From positions 24,995,598 to 25,059,597 of the forward strand of contig CM065297.1 in assembly GCA_032871835.1 (NCBI GenBank): 64,000 nt of DNA, read 5' to 3'. Shown in pieces: positions 11,666 through 22,736 of this stretch. Origin of the DNA: Dipteronia dyeriana (lineage: Eukaryota > Streptophyta > Magnoliopsida > Sapindales > Sapindaceae). A program made the translations under genes and the position numbers. Position 1 is the stretch's first letter. Every line of letters begins with the position of its first letter. Under the pieces are notes generated by a model. The model had not been told where the DNA came from. It saw only the letters and a list, made by a program, of their open reading frames with translations, and made no database searches.

Positions 11666-11921
11666 TGTTGACGTTGATTTGTGGATGTATGAAAAAATCA
11701 ACAAGATTGGATTTTAGCCGTGATCACAAAGAGAGAGAGAAGGAGAAAGTAATTAGACACAAGTTTTACGTGGTAAAACTCCGATGACCGGAGAAACGTC
11801 CACGGGTGGTTGAATAATCAACCGAGCCAAAATCCACTACCGAAATAAAGATTACAACCCTCGATCTCTTTTTTTTTCTCTCTATATATTGCTATATCTT
11901 TTTTATGACGAGATTATGGGT

Positions 11922-11930
11922 CTATTTATA
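11922..11930 (-). promoter_or_regulatory. TATA box of the left LTR
   Basis: TATAAATAG on the minus strand, downstream of the TGACGTCA repeats in the element's own orientation. The right LTR has the same box at 22992-23000, which would drive gag-pol. Confidence 0.55.
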
Positions 11931-12337
11931 TGTACATAGAATCTTAATCCTCTTTGTACAAGTAATGAAAGATTCATGTGTTTAGCTATGATTTGGTTAC
12001 TTGTTTGGAGTAATCTGTATTCTTTCTTATTTTGGAGTTTTGCATAGAGATCGAATGGGACTCTAGTGATATAGTCCAGTTAGGATTTTCCTCATTAATG
12101 TGTAGTCTTTTTAAAGAAATAAAATCGTTGCCTAATTTGGAACCTTTTTCTTGTTTGGTATTCTATTCATCTTGGAATTCTTCTTTGACGCGGATATCTT
12201 TACGTATTTTAACATGATTCTTGGTTCGTGTACGAGTTATGTACTGGGCTTTTTCATTCGGGTTTCTTCATGTTTGTCTCAAGTAGAACATGATATTAGC
12301 TCGTCCCGAAAGACGTCATCTGATCCCGAGTAGAACA

Positions 12338-12399
12338 TGACGTCAGCTAACCCCGAGTAGAATATGACGTCAATTGATCCCGAGTAGAATATGACGTCA
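12338..12399. promoter_or_regulatory. Three TGACGTCA palindromes at 27-bp spacing in U3
   Basis: TGACGTCA occurs at 12338, 12365 and 12392, each in a unit containing GATCCCGAGTAGAA. A near match, AGACGTCAT, lies just before at about 12311. TGACGTCA is a consensus site for plant bZIP factors. In the right LTR only one perfect copy remains (23413-23420), next to decayed versions. The location upstream of the TATA box suggests an enhancer in U3. Confidence 0.55.
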
Positions 12400-12588
12400 A
12401 TTGATCCCGAGTAGGTTTTGCTCAATACTTATTTTTATATTTACTCGGGTTCCTCTTCTTTGGAGATATCTTGCGGGATATTTTCTGAATGCCTATTCGG
12501 ATGTCCACCTGTCAATTTTATCCTCTTTATCAATAATTTTATCCTCTTTATCAATGACGTGTACATCTAATAAAATTTACATACGACA

Positions 12589-12603
12589 ATACCCTCTTAA
12601 AAT
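12589..12603 (-). promoter_or_regulatory. Polypurine tract
   Basis: Directly inside the 3' LTR the minus strand reads TTTTAAGAGGGTAT before TGTCG. This is the usual position and type of plus-strand primer for plant Ty3/gypsy elements. Confidence 0.65.
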
Positions 12604-14267
12604 ATTTTTGCCGAATAGGGTTTTGTTCCGGGAAAAAGTGTTTTAATCAACTTTTCAATTTTTTCTCATTAACGCCAGAGTAAATGTCTTGTTATAATGA
12701 TGTGTCTTAATGGTGACCATGTAAATTCAATTTGTCTCCTCACACGAAATCTCAATGATTGCGACATTTTGGAGTCCGACGGTCTTGGTCAGTTCTTCTC
12801 TTAACACTTGTCTTCTACCACTTCATTTCTCGATGCCATTTATGAGAAACGACTTACGCGTTCCCTAGTGCACCGTCTACGTCATCAAATATGTCTTTGA
12901 TTTTTCCCGCTTCTTGAGATCCTTGGGTTTTATGCTATTGTCCCTTTAAATGTTCCACTGAACGGAGTTGCCCTGGTTTATTCTTAGAGACTAAACCCAA
13001 AAAAATTTCAACCCAGATTTCTTTGCGCAGAAAATCTTTATTCTCCGTTGAAGTTTTTACAACAGGTTTCTTCACTCAAAAGGTTAGTTTTTAATGGATC
13101 CATCTTCCCGTCGTCTTCTTTTTACTATAGCTCTCGAAGCGCTTGATCGAGGAGATTTTCAACTGGTTTCTGACGCTCCTAGATTATTGGGGGAAATCCC
13201 CCTTGATGAACCTCTTTTTTTAGATGTTGACGTTTCTGAGCTTTACCCCGACGCCCGTTTTAGTTCTGAATATAGTTCTGAATCATTTAGTTCTGAATAT
13301 AGTTCTGAATCATTTAGTTCTGAATCTGTCATTTCTGATCACAGAGTACCTTTTCGATCGAGGATGGGGAAACATCAAAGTAAAAATGAAGTCCATAAGC
13401 ACAACTCGGGCAGCGTCCAGATCAGGGAATATATTATTGATGAGAAATACGTTGAAGAAGAGTTCAGAAAATCTCGTCTCTCTTTTTCTGTCGATCGCCC
13501 GAGTGGGTATGACGTTGAACTGAATGTGGTCGGAAAAGATGAGATCAGGAAATATCGTGCTCGATTTGACTTGGATGACTCAGTTACTCTGTCTCCTACC
13601 GGTGATAGAGCCGTATAGAACCCTCCCCCGGGCATGGTGGCGATCTATAGGTCCATGCTTTGTTACGGCGTCACTCTTCCTCTTCAACCGTTTATTGCCT
13701 GATTTCTGGCTGAAGTAGGGATTGCTCCAGCCCAACTGGCCATGAATAACTATAAGATTTTGATGTGCATGTGGCATATGTGGAGCCGGATGAACCTGTC
13801 GCCGCCATCCCCGAGTGAAATCAAGCACTTCTACACACTAAGGCAATCTGGTCTGCCAGGGACTTATTTTCTCATGTCTAATTCGTCAAATTGCTGGGTC
13901 CCTGAGGGGACAAAAGTGAATCGGGGAGTTGATACCTCCGATGATGCCAAAAATAGGGGCTTTGTATGGGGATTCCCTTCGTCCAACAAGTACTGGAAGA
14001 ATAGTTGGTTTTTCACTTGGGGGAACCTTAGATTTGAAGTTACTCTTTCGACTGGGGAGACTCGGACGGTGCTAAAAGTTTCCCATTTTTTCTGTTCCTC
14101 TGATATATGGAACAAGAAAAAACTTGAATTCTCTAATACTGAACTTACCAGACTTGCTCAGGCTGCAGTGCGTACTTTGGAAAAAAGGAGCAGGTCTTAT
14201 CTTTTCAGTGAGAAGAATATGATAGAGCTTGGCTTATTCAGCAAGATTTCAGGCTATCGCAGACGAC

Positions 14268-14361
14268 GTAAGTGGTCTTCCCACCCTTTTTTTTTTCTTA
14301 TTATTATTTTTTATTTATTCTGCCTTCTATATTCTGACTTGATTCTCTTTATCGTTTTAAG
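14268..14361 (+). other. Predicted intron 1 of the antisense gene
   Basis: The donor is GTAAGT at 14268. A long T-rich tract follows, with acceptor TTTTAAG ending at 14361. Removing the 94 bp joins exon 1 (phase 1) to the frame that reads YDSDIVCDVQARQ without a shift. Confidence 0.65.
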
Positions 14362-15140
14362 TGTATGACTCTGACATCGTCTGCGACGTCCAGGCTCGCC
14401 AAGTGAAATCAATCCTTCAGACGAACCAAAAAGAAGCTTCTCGTCAAAGCAAGGAAGGTATCGCCCCGCCTGAGTCGGATGATGAAACTGAAGAGGCTAA
14501 AGCAGGGATCACTGAGTACGTCCCAGAGGAAGTCATCCAGTCAACCATTGGGGAATCTAGTGGTCTGAGCGGCCCAGCTGACCATACTCAGAAATTGCCT
14601 GAAGATGGGGTGAGGCAAAGTGATGGTCTTGGTGAGGGGCCTGGTGAGTCGAGCTCCCCGGTTGAGGTTCCTACCGAGTGGTTGAGTGCCGAACCTTTGA
14701 AGGACAAGTAAATATAGATCCTGACATTTTTTAGTCCTTCCGGGATGATGAACAGGAAGACCCGTCAGCTGATATTGGCTTCCACCGTTCTCGGGCTGAG
14801 AACGGAAAGAGGTCTACTCTCCCGCTCGTCCTTATAAGGTTCCTTGGGAGGTTTCATCATTTGAATCAAGTGATGAGGATACCAAGGCCGTGATTCCCCT
14901 GAACGTTCATGTTGAAGTATCAGCGGGTGCGGAGACTTCTGACCCTATAGGGGCTCATTCCCTCCCGAAGTTGAAGATGTAACGGCTGAATCTTCGAGAG
15001 GTCCTTTCTATCCTTCTCCCCAGGATATGCTTAGGGTGATGTCATCTAGTCAGGCTTTCATCAAGGATGATCACTGAAGCCATTTCAGGGAGGCTTCTTG
15101 AACGAGCCGTCTTCAGAATTTCTTCAACGGCGCGTCTTAT

Positions 15141-15206
15141 GTAAGTTTTATTCCCAACTCTATTTTTTTTATCTTGTCTAGATTTTTAATTAAAACTCTC
15201 TTATAG
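15141..15206 (+). other. Predicted intron 2 of the antisense gene
   Basis: The donor is GTAAGT and the acceptor CTCTTATAG, length 66 bp, T-rich. The following exon opens with MVDEFAKLVQT and enters the coiled-coil part. Confidence 0.6.
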
Positions 15207-15869
15207 ATGGTGGACGAGTTTGCTAAGCTGGTTCAGACGTAACAACATCAAGCCGATCGAATAAGGCGTCTTGAAGCTCAACTGAAAGAGAGTGAGGATA
15301 GCCGAATCGGCTTATCAAAAGGAGGTGGGCTCTGCCCAGGTGTTTGCAGACCATTGTTTGGCAAAGCAAGTGGAGGCTGAAGAAAGAACTTTTTTTGGCA
15401 GAAGAGAATGCTATGTCACTTCAAAACTTATTGTCTTCTGTCCAGGAATCGATGCTCAAAGCCGAACAAGAAGCGGAGCAGTCTAAGTCGGCATATGAAC
15501 AGAAGATCGAGGACTTGGAATGCCAAGCTTTGACGGTCGAGTCTCTATCTAAAGAGGTCAGGCTGAAACTTGAAGTCCAGGGGGTTGATCGTTTTAAAAG
15601 ATCCCCTGCTTATGATACCCTTCTCCGTTGGGAATTTCAGCGAGGGCTAGTTTCAGCTGGTGAATTTTTTAAGGTCAAGAATCGGGCAACTGAAAAAGCC
15701 CGAACCAACTAGGAGCTGTCGATCAAGAACCACGTGGATCGGTCATTGGAATCTCTTCGGATTCAAATGAAAGAGTGGAGAGCTTATTGCCGCAGTCGAG
15801 GTAAAGAGCCCCATCCCATGCATTTGGAGGTTCCATCAGAGCACTCTCTTTCAACTTTTTATGCCAGTT

Positions 15870-17122
15870 AGGAGCCTAGCGTGGAAGGTTTGGTGCCTGA
15901 GGTTTGCCCGATCCCTGGAGAAGATTATAGTGAATGGATTGATGATTTAGTAGACATAATTACTTGGCCTTCAAATGAAAGTCTCCTCCGTGAGTACGAA
16001 ATGGTGCCCGACCCGAGCATTGGTAAGAGTTTCAAATCCTTCTCCCAGCCTTGACTTAATTTTGTAAAGATTCACCTTTGTAAAGATTTTTATTAAAGAT
16101 TTTTATCAATGAGATTTCGTGTTAACTGTAATTCAAAAAACCGGGTGGTTTAATCTAGCTCATTGCTCAAGAAATTTCACTGAGTACCGAATACCGAGTA
16201 TCTTATCTAACTTGTCTTATTATTTGGAGTTGCTTCTAATGCCGAGTATCTTACTGAACTGGCTAACGCAATCACTGCCTGATCTTACACTGGCTACTGT
16301 AATCTGTGCAAAGTATCTTATTAAACTGGCTAATGCAATCTTTATACCAAGTATCTTATTAAACTGGCTAATGCAATTCTTTGTGCCAAGTATCTTATTA
16401 AAATGGCTATTTTCATCTTAGTAACTTCACTGAGCATCTTATTAAACTTGGTTTCGTTACCTAGGTACTTTCAACGCCAAGTATCTTATTAAACTGGCTT
16501 ATGGTAACCGAGCCATCTTGAAACAAACGAGTGGATTTACTTGTATTTCATACTCGGGTTATTACCCAAACATTACATCAAAGCTCACCATGATCATATG
16601 TTTGAGTCTTCACACATTACCAAGGACGTCTCCCCGATTTTCTGTGTAAGGGTTTACCGAATCGTTAAGCTTTTCGAATCGTTAAGCTTTTCGAATCGTT
16701 AAGCTTTTCGAATCGTTAAGCTTTTCGAATCGTTAAGCTTTTCGAACCGCTTAACACAGCTGCGCATTTCACCTGAATTTTTTTCGACAACGCCCCGAGC
16801 CGTTCTCTAGAATCCGGTGCATCGAGTTTGCCTTTCTGCTAAGGTCGAATGACCTTGCTCGGCTGGCATGCTCCTTCAAGCTTCTCCGCCCATTCGGGAA
16901 TCAATGGTCTCGAGTATTCTATTTGCATGTTCTTATTATCATACTCGTCTTTCATATGTTCTTATTATCATATGCTTTATTTTTCAAAAATCCCGAGTTT
17001 GATTTTTATTTATAACTGCAAAACCAACAATGATTTAAATTCCAAAGCTAATAATTGATCTGATTAAAATTGTCCTAACTAAAAAAGGAAACAAAATTTT
17101 AAGGATAGAAAATCTTCAGGTA
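15870..17122. other. Non-coding part of the retrotransposon with degenerate and tandem repeats
   Basis: From about 16190 to 16500 the phrase AGTATCTTATTAAACTGGCT with AATGCAAT recurs in at least six degenerate copies. A perfect short tandem follows at 16659-16746. No domain is seen. Confidence 0.65.
16659..16746. repeat. 17-bp minisatellite, about 5 copies
   Basis: The unit GAATCGTTAAGCTTTTC is repeated five times with almost no change, and a partial variant (GAACCGCTTAACAC) follows. The unit contains an AAGCTT core. Confidence 0.9.
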
Positions 17123-18480
17123 TTAGGCCTTGCATGGTCGGGGTAAGACCCATCCATCTGGTCGTGCAATCCAATATGCTATATGGCCTGCTCCTCCTTC
17201 AATTTTGTATGGGCCTTCCCACCTGTCAACCAAGGAATCTGCAGCTTTATTTTTTGTATTCAGCGACACTTTTCTGAGTACCAGGTCTCCTAGTTGGAAT
17301 TTCCTGACTCGAACATGAGAGTTGTAGTGGTGAGCTACTCTTTGTTGATATACCATATTTCGTATTCGGGATTTCTCCCTTTTCTTCTCTAGCTCATCTA
17401 GACTTTGTAACAGCATATCAACATTCTGATCTTCAATGTATAGGCCGACCCTGGGTGATGCATATGATGTTTCAATGGGGATAACAACTTTTGTTCCAAA
17501 TGCTAAAGTGAATGGAGTCTCTCCTGTTGAAGTTCTTGTTGTCGTCCGATATGCCCATAATACTTCAGAAAGTTTTTCAACCCAACTTCCTTTCTTGGCA
17601 CCTAGCTTTGCTTTGAGTGTATGCTTGATGATTTTGTTTATTGCTTTAGCTTTCCCGTTTGTTTGAGGGTGGGCAGGTATGGCATAGTAATTGGCAATTT
17701 GGTACTCTTTGCACAGCTATCTGAGTTTCAGATTATCGAACTGGGTGCCGTTGTCAGTGATGATAGTGTTTGGGACTCCAAACCTGTAAAGTATATTTTT
17801 CTTCACGAAATTTGTGGTATTTGCTTCTGTGATATGCACTAAGACTCCAGCTTCTGTCCACTACGTGAAATAGTTAACGGCTACTATTGTATGCTTCGCT
17901 CCACCCCCTGTCCCTACTGGCATTGGGCCAATTAAATCCAAGCCCCACATAGCAAATGGTCATGGGGACGTAAGGTTTCTAAGTTGTTCAGGGGGTTGTC
18001 GGATATCATTGGCAATCCTTTGACAAGTATTGCAGCTCTCCGAACATCGTTGTGCATCTGAGAATAAAGTGGGCCAATAATAACCTTGTGTGCTAAACTT
18101 TTACCCCCAGTATGGTTTCCATAAACTCCCCCGTGGATTTCCTGTAATATCTGACATGCGTCTTCCTCTGATACACATATTTGGAGTGTTCGGAAAAACC
18201 CCCTTATGTATAGTTCTCCTCCGATCAATTTGTATCTTGTTGACCGATACCTGATACGTTTGGCTTGTAAGGGATCTTCCGGGAGCACGCTTTCTTCCAG
18301 GAACCTTTTTAGCTGAGTTATCCAACCATCTGTCGATGTTCGGATTTCTGAGATTTCAAAGTTTTTTGGCTCAGTTGTGCTCAGTTTGAGGAGATGTGTG
18401 ACCTGAATAGTTTTTGGCCTGATTGTGGTCGTTGTTGATGCTAGTTTGGACAAGGCATCTGCCTTTTCATTCTCCTCCAT
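17123..18480 (-). pseudogene. Ty3/gypsy integrase, inactivated
   Basis: The N-terminal zinc finger is visible: HGGVYGNHTGGKSLAHKV supplies the histidines, and RCSESCNTCQ the cysteines in a shifted frame. The catalytic core shows GLDLIGP (first Asp) and TDNGTQF (second Asp). The third acidic residue, expected in NGQAEAINK, reads NGKAKAINK, so the catalytic Glu appears to be Lys. The C-terminus ends in a GPY/F-like module (RWEGPYKI) and DGWVLPRPCKA. Frameshifts and stops interrupt the zinc finger and core, as in TSP-stop-PFAMWG near 17960. Confidence 0.85.
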
Positions 18481-18561
18481 GGTGATCTGGGCAATCTTAT
18501 ATTCTTTAAATTTCTGAAGGAGATGTCTTGCTATGTCATGATATGTTATTTTGCCTTCATC

Positions 18562-18831
18562 TCAGGCTTGGTATTCATCCAGGACTTGGTTGACAACTAC
18601 TTGTGAGTCACTGAATATCTCGACCTCATCTGCTCCAAGGGCTATGCAGACTCTGAGTCCAGCTAATATAGCCTCGTACTCGTCTTGATTATTTGTTGCT
18701 TTGAAGTCAAATCTCATGGCACACTCGACATCATCTCCTTCCAGGGTGCATACTACGATCCCTGCCCCGCTGTGGTGAGTGTTTGAAGAGCCATCGACAT
18801 ATAATTTCCATGGGCAACTTTTGCCCAACAT
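18562..18831 (-). pseudogene. Second (additional) RNase H domain
   Basis: The 89-residue frame shows LYVDGSSN (first Asp), NNQDEYEAILAGLR (Glu) and FSDSQVVVNQV (second Asp), so the acidic triad of an RNase H fold is intact. It follows a distinct, RT-proximal RNase H-like part, giving two RNase H domains in one polyprotein. This is a known feature of Tat-lineage elements. The frame is cut off from the upstream and downstream pol frames by stops, so it is no longer part of one polyprotein. Confidence 0.85.
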
Positions 18832-18852
18832 CTTTTTTGCTTCCAGGTTTGG

Positions 18853-19460
18853 TTATGTGAATTCTGCTATAAAATTTGCCACTGCTTGGCCTTTGAGGGA
18901 TGTCCTGGGGACATACTGGTTATCGAATTCACTTAGCTCGATTGCCCATTTGGTTAGTATTCCTAAAATTTCTGGATTCTGTAAAATTTGCTTAAGTGGG
19001 CAGTCGGTGAGAACCTGAATTGCATGAGCCTGAAAGTATGGCCTTATCTTCCTTGCTGCTGAAACCAATGCCGGAGCCATTTTTTTTATCTGCGGGTACC
19101 TAGTTTCGGATGATAGAAATGCCTTGCTGGTATATTACACTGACCTCTGTACTCCACCTTCTATTCTGACTAGAACTGGAGTATCTCTCCCATTTTTGGT
19201 TTTGAATGGATGGGAGCTTGCCCTAGGTACTCCTTGATTTTTAAGAATGCCTGCTTGCATTTTTCATTTCATTCAAGTCTTTTTCCTTTTTTAATCACTT
19301 TAAAAAAGGGAGCACATTTGTCTGTGGCCTTTGAGATGGATCTACCCAAAGAAGCTAAGCATCCTGTTAAGCGCTGCACTTCTTTTAGCGTCCTTGGTGA
19401 GGTCATTTTCTGTAGGGCTTGGATCTTTTCAGGATTTACTTCGATTTCCCTTTGGTGAAC
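18853..19460 (-). pseudogene. RT connection and first RNase H domain, degenerate
   Basis: The segment 18853-19080 reads AARKIRPYFQAHAIQVLTD, then LTKWAIELSEFDNQYVPRTS, the usual end of the RT-proximal RNase H of Ty3/gypsy elements. Upstream (19081-19460) phrases such as KEVQRLTGCLASLGR fit the RT connection but lie in frames broken by stops. Confidence 0.8.
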
Positions 19461-20417
19461 TTAGAAACCCATGAACCTTTCTGAAGGAACTCCGAATAAG
19501 CACTTGTTTGGATTCAGCTTCATTTGGTATCTCCTCAAAACATCGAACGTCTCTCGGAGGTCTGAAGTATGCTGGTCTGCCGAGATGCTCTTGGTCAACA
19601 TGTTATCTATGTAGACTTCCATGTTTCTTCCTATTTGTCGTGCAAAGATTCCGTTGACCAGCCTTTGGTATGTTGCCCCTGCATTTTTTAATCCGAAGGG
19701 CATTACTGTGTAACAGTATAAGCCCTGATCGATTGTGAATACCGTGTTTTCTTCATCAGCCTTGTTCATCCGGATTTGGTTATATCCTGAGTAGGCGTTC
19801 ATGAATTTGAGTAATTCATGACCTGATGTAGCATCAACCAATTGATCTATCATTGGCAGTGGGAAATTGCCTATTAGGCATGCTTTATTCAAATCTGTGA
19901 AATCTACGCACATTCTCCATTGACCATTTTTCTTTTGGACGAGGACCACATTAGCTACCCATTGAGGGTAGCTAATCTCTCTAATTGACCCTACAACGAG
20001 TATTTTTTCCACTTTCTGCTTGATTATCTGGCTTCTTTCGAGATTGAAAGACCTTCTCTTTTGTATTACTGGTTTTACATTCGGGTCTACCACGAGATGG
20101 TGATATATTATTCGGACATCTATCCCGAACATGTCTTCATGACTCCAAGCGAACACGTCCTTATATTCTTTGAGCAGATTAGTGAGGCTTTGTTTAACTT
20201 TCCCTTCTAAATTGACCCCTATCTTGATCTTCTTATCTGGTTCATCTTCTTTCAAAATTAATTCTTCGACCGGTTCATTTTTGGACTCTTTTGGTTCTTC
20301 CCTCGGATCAAATTCAAATGATAGTGACTCTTTATTCTGACTTGGCTGTGTTATGGTGCATACTTGTTCACCGTCGTTTCTATCTTTGTAAACCGACAGA
20401 TTAGCCCTTCGGGCCAT
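19461..20417 (-). pseudogene. Ty3/gypsy reverse transcriptase with altered catalytic residues
   Basis: A 318-codon frame covers the fingers and palm: VLVQKKNGQWRMCVDFTDLN, then KFMNAYSGYNQI, MPFGLKNAGATYQRLVN and YIDNMLTKS. In active elements the first acidic residue is Asp in FMDAYSGYNQ and the box is YVDDMLVKS. Here these are Asn (FMN) and YIDN, so two of three catalytic aspartates appear replaced. The frame ends in a stop at SERFMGF. The first methionine is internal to the polyprotein and is not a true start. Confidence 0.9.
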
Positions 20418-21237
20418 CTCCTGGGACCCCTTGACTACTCCGACCCCTTGACTACTCCGACCCCCTGTTCGATCGAGAATTTGATCATTAAGGCATAAGT
20501 AGCTGTTATAGCCTTTGTTTTATTCAAGAATGGCCGACCTAGCAATGCGTTATATGGACAATTATCTAAGTCTACCACTACAAAATCGAGTAAAACTGTT
20601 CTTTGACACAGTGCCACTCCAATTTTTACGGGTAACTTTACCGTCCTGAGAGCCCTAACCTCAACTCCCTCAAATCCTCTGAGTGGGGTATGAAAAAGTT
20701 GTAAATCCTTCGATCCAATCTGAGTTGATCGTAGACAGCTACATTGAGAATATCTGTCGAGCTTCTATGGTCTATTAAGATTCTCCTGACTTCCCTATGT
20801 CCAATTCTGGCACTTATGACCAGGACGTCGTTTGGTCGAACATCGACCCCATGCGAGTCAACTTCTGTTAATATTATTGAGTCTCATCCTTCATTTACCC
20901 TTTTCGGGTCTGGTTCGACTGAGTTCAAGTCAAAGTTCTGTCTTGCCTCCACCGCTTCTCTGATTTCCTGTGTTCGTTCTCGGTTACTTCTTCCAGTTGA
21001 TGGTCCTCCAAAGATTGTTTGTATTACTTCATTGGCCTTGGGGCTGGGCTTTTGGTTTCGACCAGAGCTATGATCGACCCTGGTCTCTTTCTTTGTTTCT
21101 GGCCTCTCATCCCTTTTCAAGATTATATCATGTAAGTGTCCTTCCCGAATGAGGGTTTCTATGTAATCCCTGAGCTGATAACACTTGGAAGTCTCATGAC
21201 CGGTTTCCTTGTGGAATCTGCAGTATTTGGTTGTATC
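20418..21237 (-). pseudogene. Gag zinc-knuckle region and aspartic protease, degenerate
   Basis: At about 21190-21236 the minus strand reads YCRFHKETGHETSKCYQL, the CX3H-like knuckle usual at this position in Tat-like Gag. At about 20716-20785 RILIDHRSSTDILNVAVYDQL matches the retroviral-type protease active site, normally D-S/T-G; here Asp is kept but the next residues are H-R. At 20435-20617 DFVVVDLDNCPYNALLGRPFLN is the C-terminal protease segment. Frames change between these parts. Confidence 0.8.
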
Positions 21238-22689
21238 TTACCGGGCAAACTGAGACTGTCGGCGTGGCTCTTTTACCAGATTATTTTCTTCCTGCTTTTT
21301 TTGGAGAGGGGTGTAGTTTGCGTATTTTCCTCGAAATTTCTCCGTGGTCTGGTCAGCATTACGTCCACTTCCTCCGTCCTTGCTATTTTCTTTGTCGTTT
21401 CCTTTTTGTTTTCCCTTTTGGTTTTGTATCTTTAACTCGGCATCATTTTCGGGTTTTCCTCCGTTCATATAGCATCCTCCCGTGGCTAACTCTTCTTCTT
21501 TGGCCAGTGCATATCCTCCTGCCATGTCCATCATATATGTATATCTGGTTAGACGGACCCTTCTCAAGTCAAAAGATAGCCGTCCATTCTGTAAGTTATT
21601 TATGAATGCAGCAATTATTGCTTCGTCATTTGCACTACCGATTTTTGATATCACCTAACCGAATCTTCCTAGGTATTTTTTCAACGACTCATCTTTCCCT
21701 TGTTTCAGTTGAGAAAGGTAAGCCATTGATTTTTTCATGTGAACGTTGCCTAGAAATTGTCCTGAGAAGCTTCTGCTTAATTCACTGAAACTTCCGATGC
21801 TTGTTGGGGGCAACCTTCCGAACCATCTTGAGCTTGTGTCTCCTAGAGTTTGTGGAAAGTTGAGGCATAGACCGTTTGATGTGTTCTTTAGGATCCGTAT
21901 CCTTCTTGAACTGTTCCACGTGCGGCATCCTGAATCTTTCTGGGAATGAGGTTCGCAGGCTGTCCCTAATGAATGGACTATCAGAATCATCGTCGGACAA
22001 ATCATTGTACCCATAACGTCTAACCAATGCGTCCGTTTAACGCCTATTGTTTTCAACCTCTCGAGTCAGGCTCTGAATCACGATGTCTCTATCTCCCACC
22101 AGGTATCCATGATGGTTAAACCGTCGAGTGACTGTCATGCTTTTTTCAAGCTCCTATTCGCTTTGTCGCCGAGTCTCACGGGTTGGTCCTTGGAAGCGTA
22201 CGGTTTCGTGACGATGCTTACGATGGTGCCAATCACTATCCTCTGATGACGACCGATCCCTATGTCGGTCATGCTTGCAGTGTCTATTATGGGCTATCTG
22301 ATCATGGCTCTACCTTTGGCGTGGTTGCTCCTCTTCAGATGTTTCACGTCCAACCTGACTAATTGGAACGGAGTTCCTTCCAGTTTATGGTGCATCTGGT
22401 TCTGGACCAATTATAACCAAGTGAAGCCTTATAAGTGGAGGATTAGGAGGTCGCGTCTTTTCTGTAACTAGTAGATCAACTCCTTCCTTTGCCGCGTCCG
22501 CCACCAGCTGTTGTAGTGCCTCACAGAATCGTCGGTCAGATCTTTGCTGGTCGGAGGGATTTGTTGGATCCCCACCAGAGATGTTGGTTGGTTCTCGGTG
22601 GTTGTGGTGAGATCTCGTGAACTACTGCCAATATGGACATTATCTAGAGATTTTTGGATATCCCCAGAACTGTTTCTGCTTCTCGTCAT
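21238..22689 (-). pseudogene. Retrotransposon Gag, broken
   Basis: The ATG at 22689 lies only about 27 nt downstream of the primer-binding site. The N-terminal frame reads MTRSRNSSGDIQKSLDN and shifts after about 70 codons. The conserved Gag core follows: SFSELSRSFSGQFLGNVHMK, then LKQGKDESLKKYLGRF, a stop at about 21655, and KIGSANDEAIIAAFINNLQ. A charged, asparagine/lysine-rich tail ends at 21238. Gag would assemble the virus-like particle. At least one frameshift and one internal stop make the protein non-functional. Confidence 0.85.
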
Positions 22690-22716
22690 TACCTTTAATT
22701 AAATCGGAGGTTCAAA

Positions 22717-22734
22717 CCCCTCCTTCTAGCGCCA
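22717..22734 (-). promoter_or_regulatory. Primer-binding site
   Basis: Two bases inside the 5' LTR the minus strand reads TGGCGCTAGAAGGAGGGG, the expected place for complementarity to a tRNA 3' end (CCA). The match to tRNA-like sequence seems to continue: the plus strand reads GGTTCAAACCCC just beyond, like a T-arm. The tRNA identity cannot be named from this alone. Confidence 0.7.
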
Positions 22735-22736
22735 AT

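Larger units (their letters stand above)
11666..12588 (-). repeat. 3' LTR (left LTR)
   Basis: On the minus strand it runs from TGTCGTATG to CAACGTCAACA. It matches 22737-23635 almost throughout, with scattered substitutions, and is longer because a 27-bp repeat is expanded. A minus-strand TATAAATAG is at 11922-11930. The phrase TTTTACGTGGTAAAACT lies near the U5 end. Confidence 0.9.
13094..15869 (+). pseudogene. Antisense gene of the Tat-like element (Transposase_28-type protein), broken
   Basis: This gene runs opposite to gag-pol, between integrase and the 3' LTR. Exon 1 (13094 to 14267) starts MDPSSRRLLFTIALEAL, has a serine-rich repeat (SSEYSSESF twice), then two in-frame stops (13616 TAG, 13700 TGA). 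It continues with a conserved block (APAQLAMNNYKILMCMWHMW, PPSPSEIKHFYTLRQSG) typical, as I recall, of the 'putative gypsy-type transposon' family PF04195. A GT-AG intron at 14268-14361 joins exon 2 in frame. A second intron is at 15141-15206. The 3' part (15207-15869) is a coiled coil followed by DRFKRSPAYDTLLRWEFQRG. Several frameshifts and stops break exons 2-3. Role unknown; proteins of this kind are known as antisense ORFs in Tat elements. Confidence 0.75.

Noticed and set aside
13224..13635. Alternative frames (plus 13224-13523, minus 13375-13635)
   Set aside because: They are shadows of the antisense-gene exon, which has the better family match.
16659..16746. CRISPR-like short repeats
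   Set aside because: The 17-bp units are contiguous without spacers, so this is a minisatellite, and the genome is a plant's.
22700..22734. tRNA gene
   Set aside because: Only a T-arm-like and acceptor-like 3' end with CCA is present; it is the primer-binding site of the retrotransposon.
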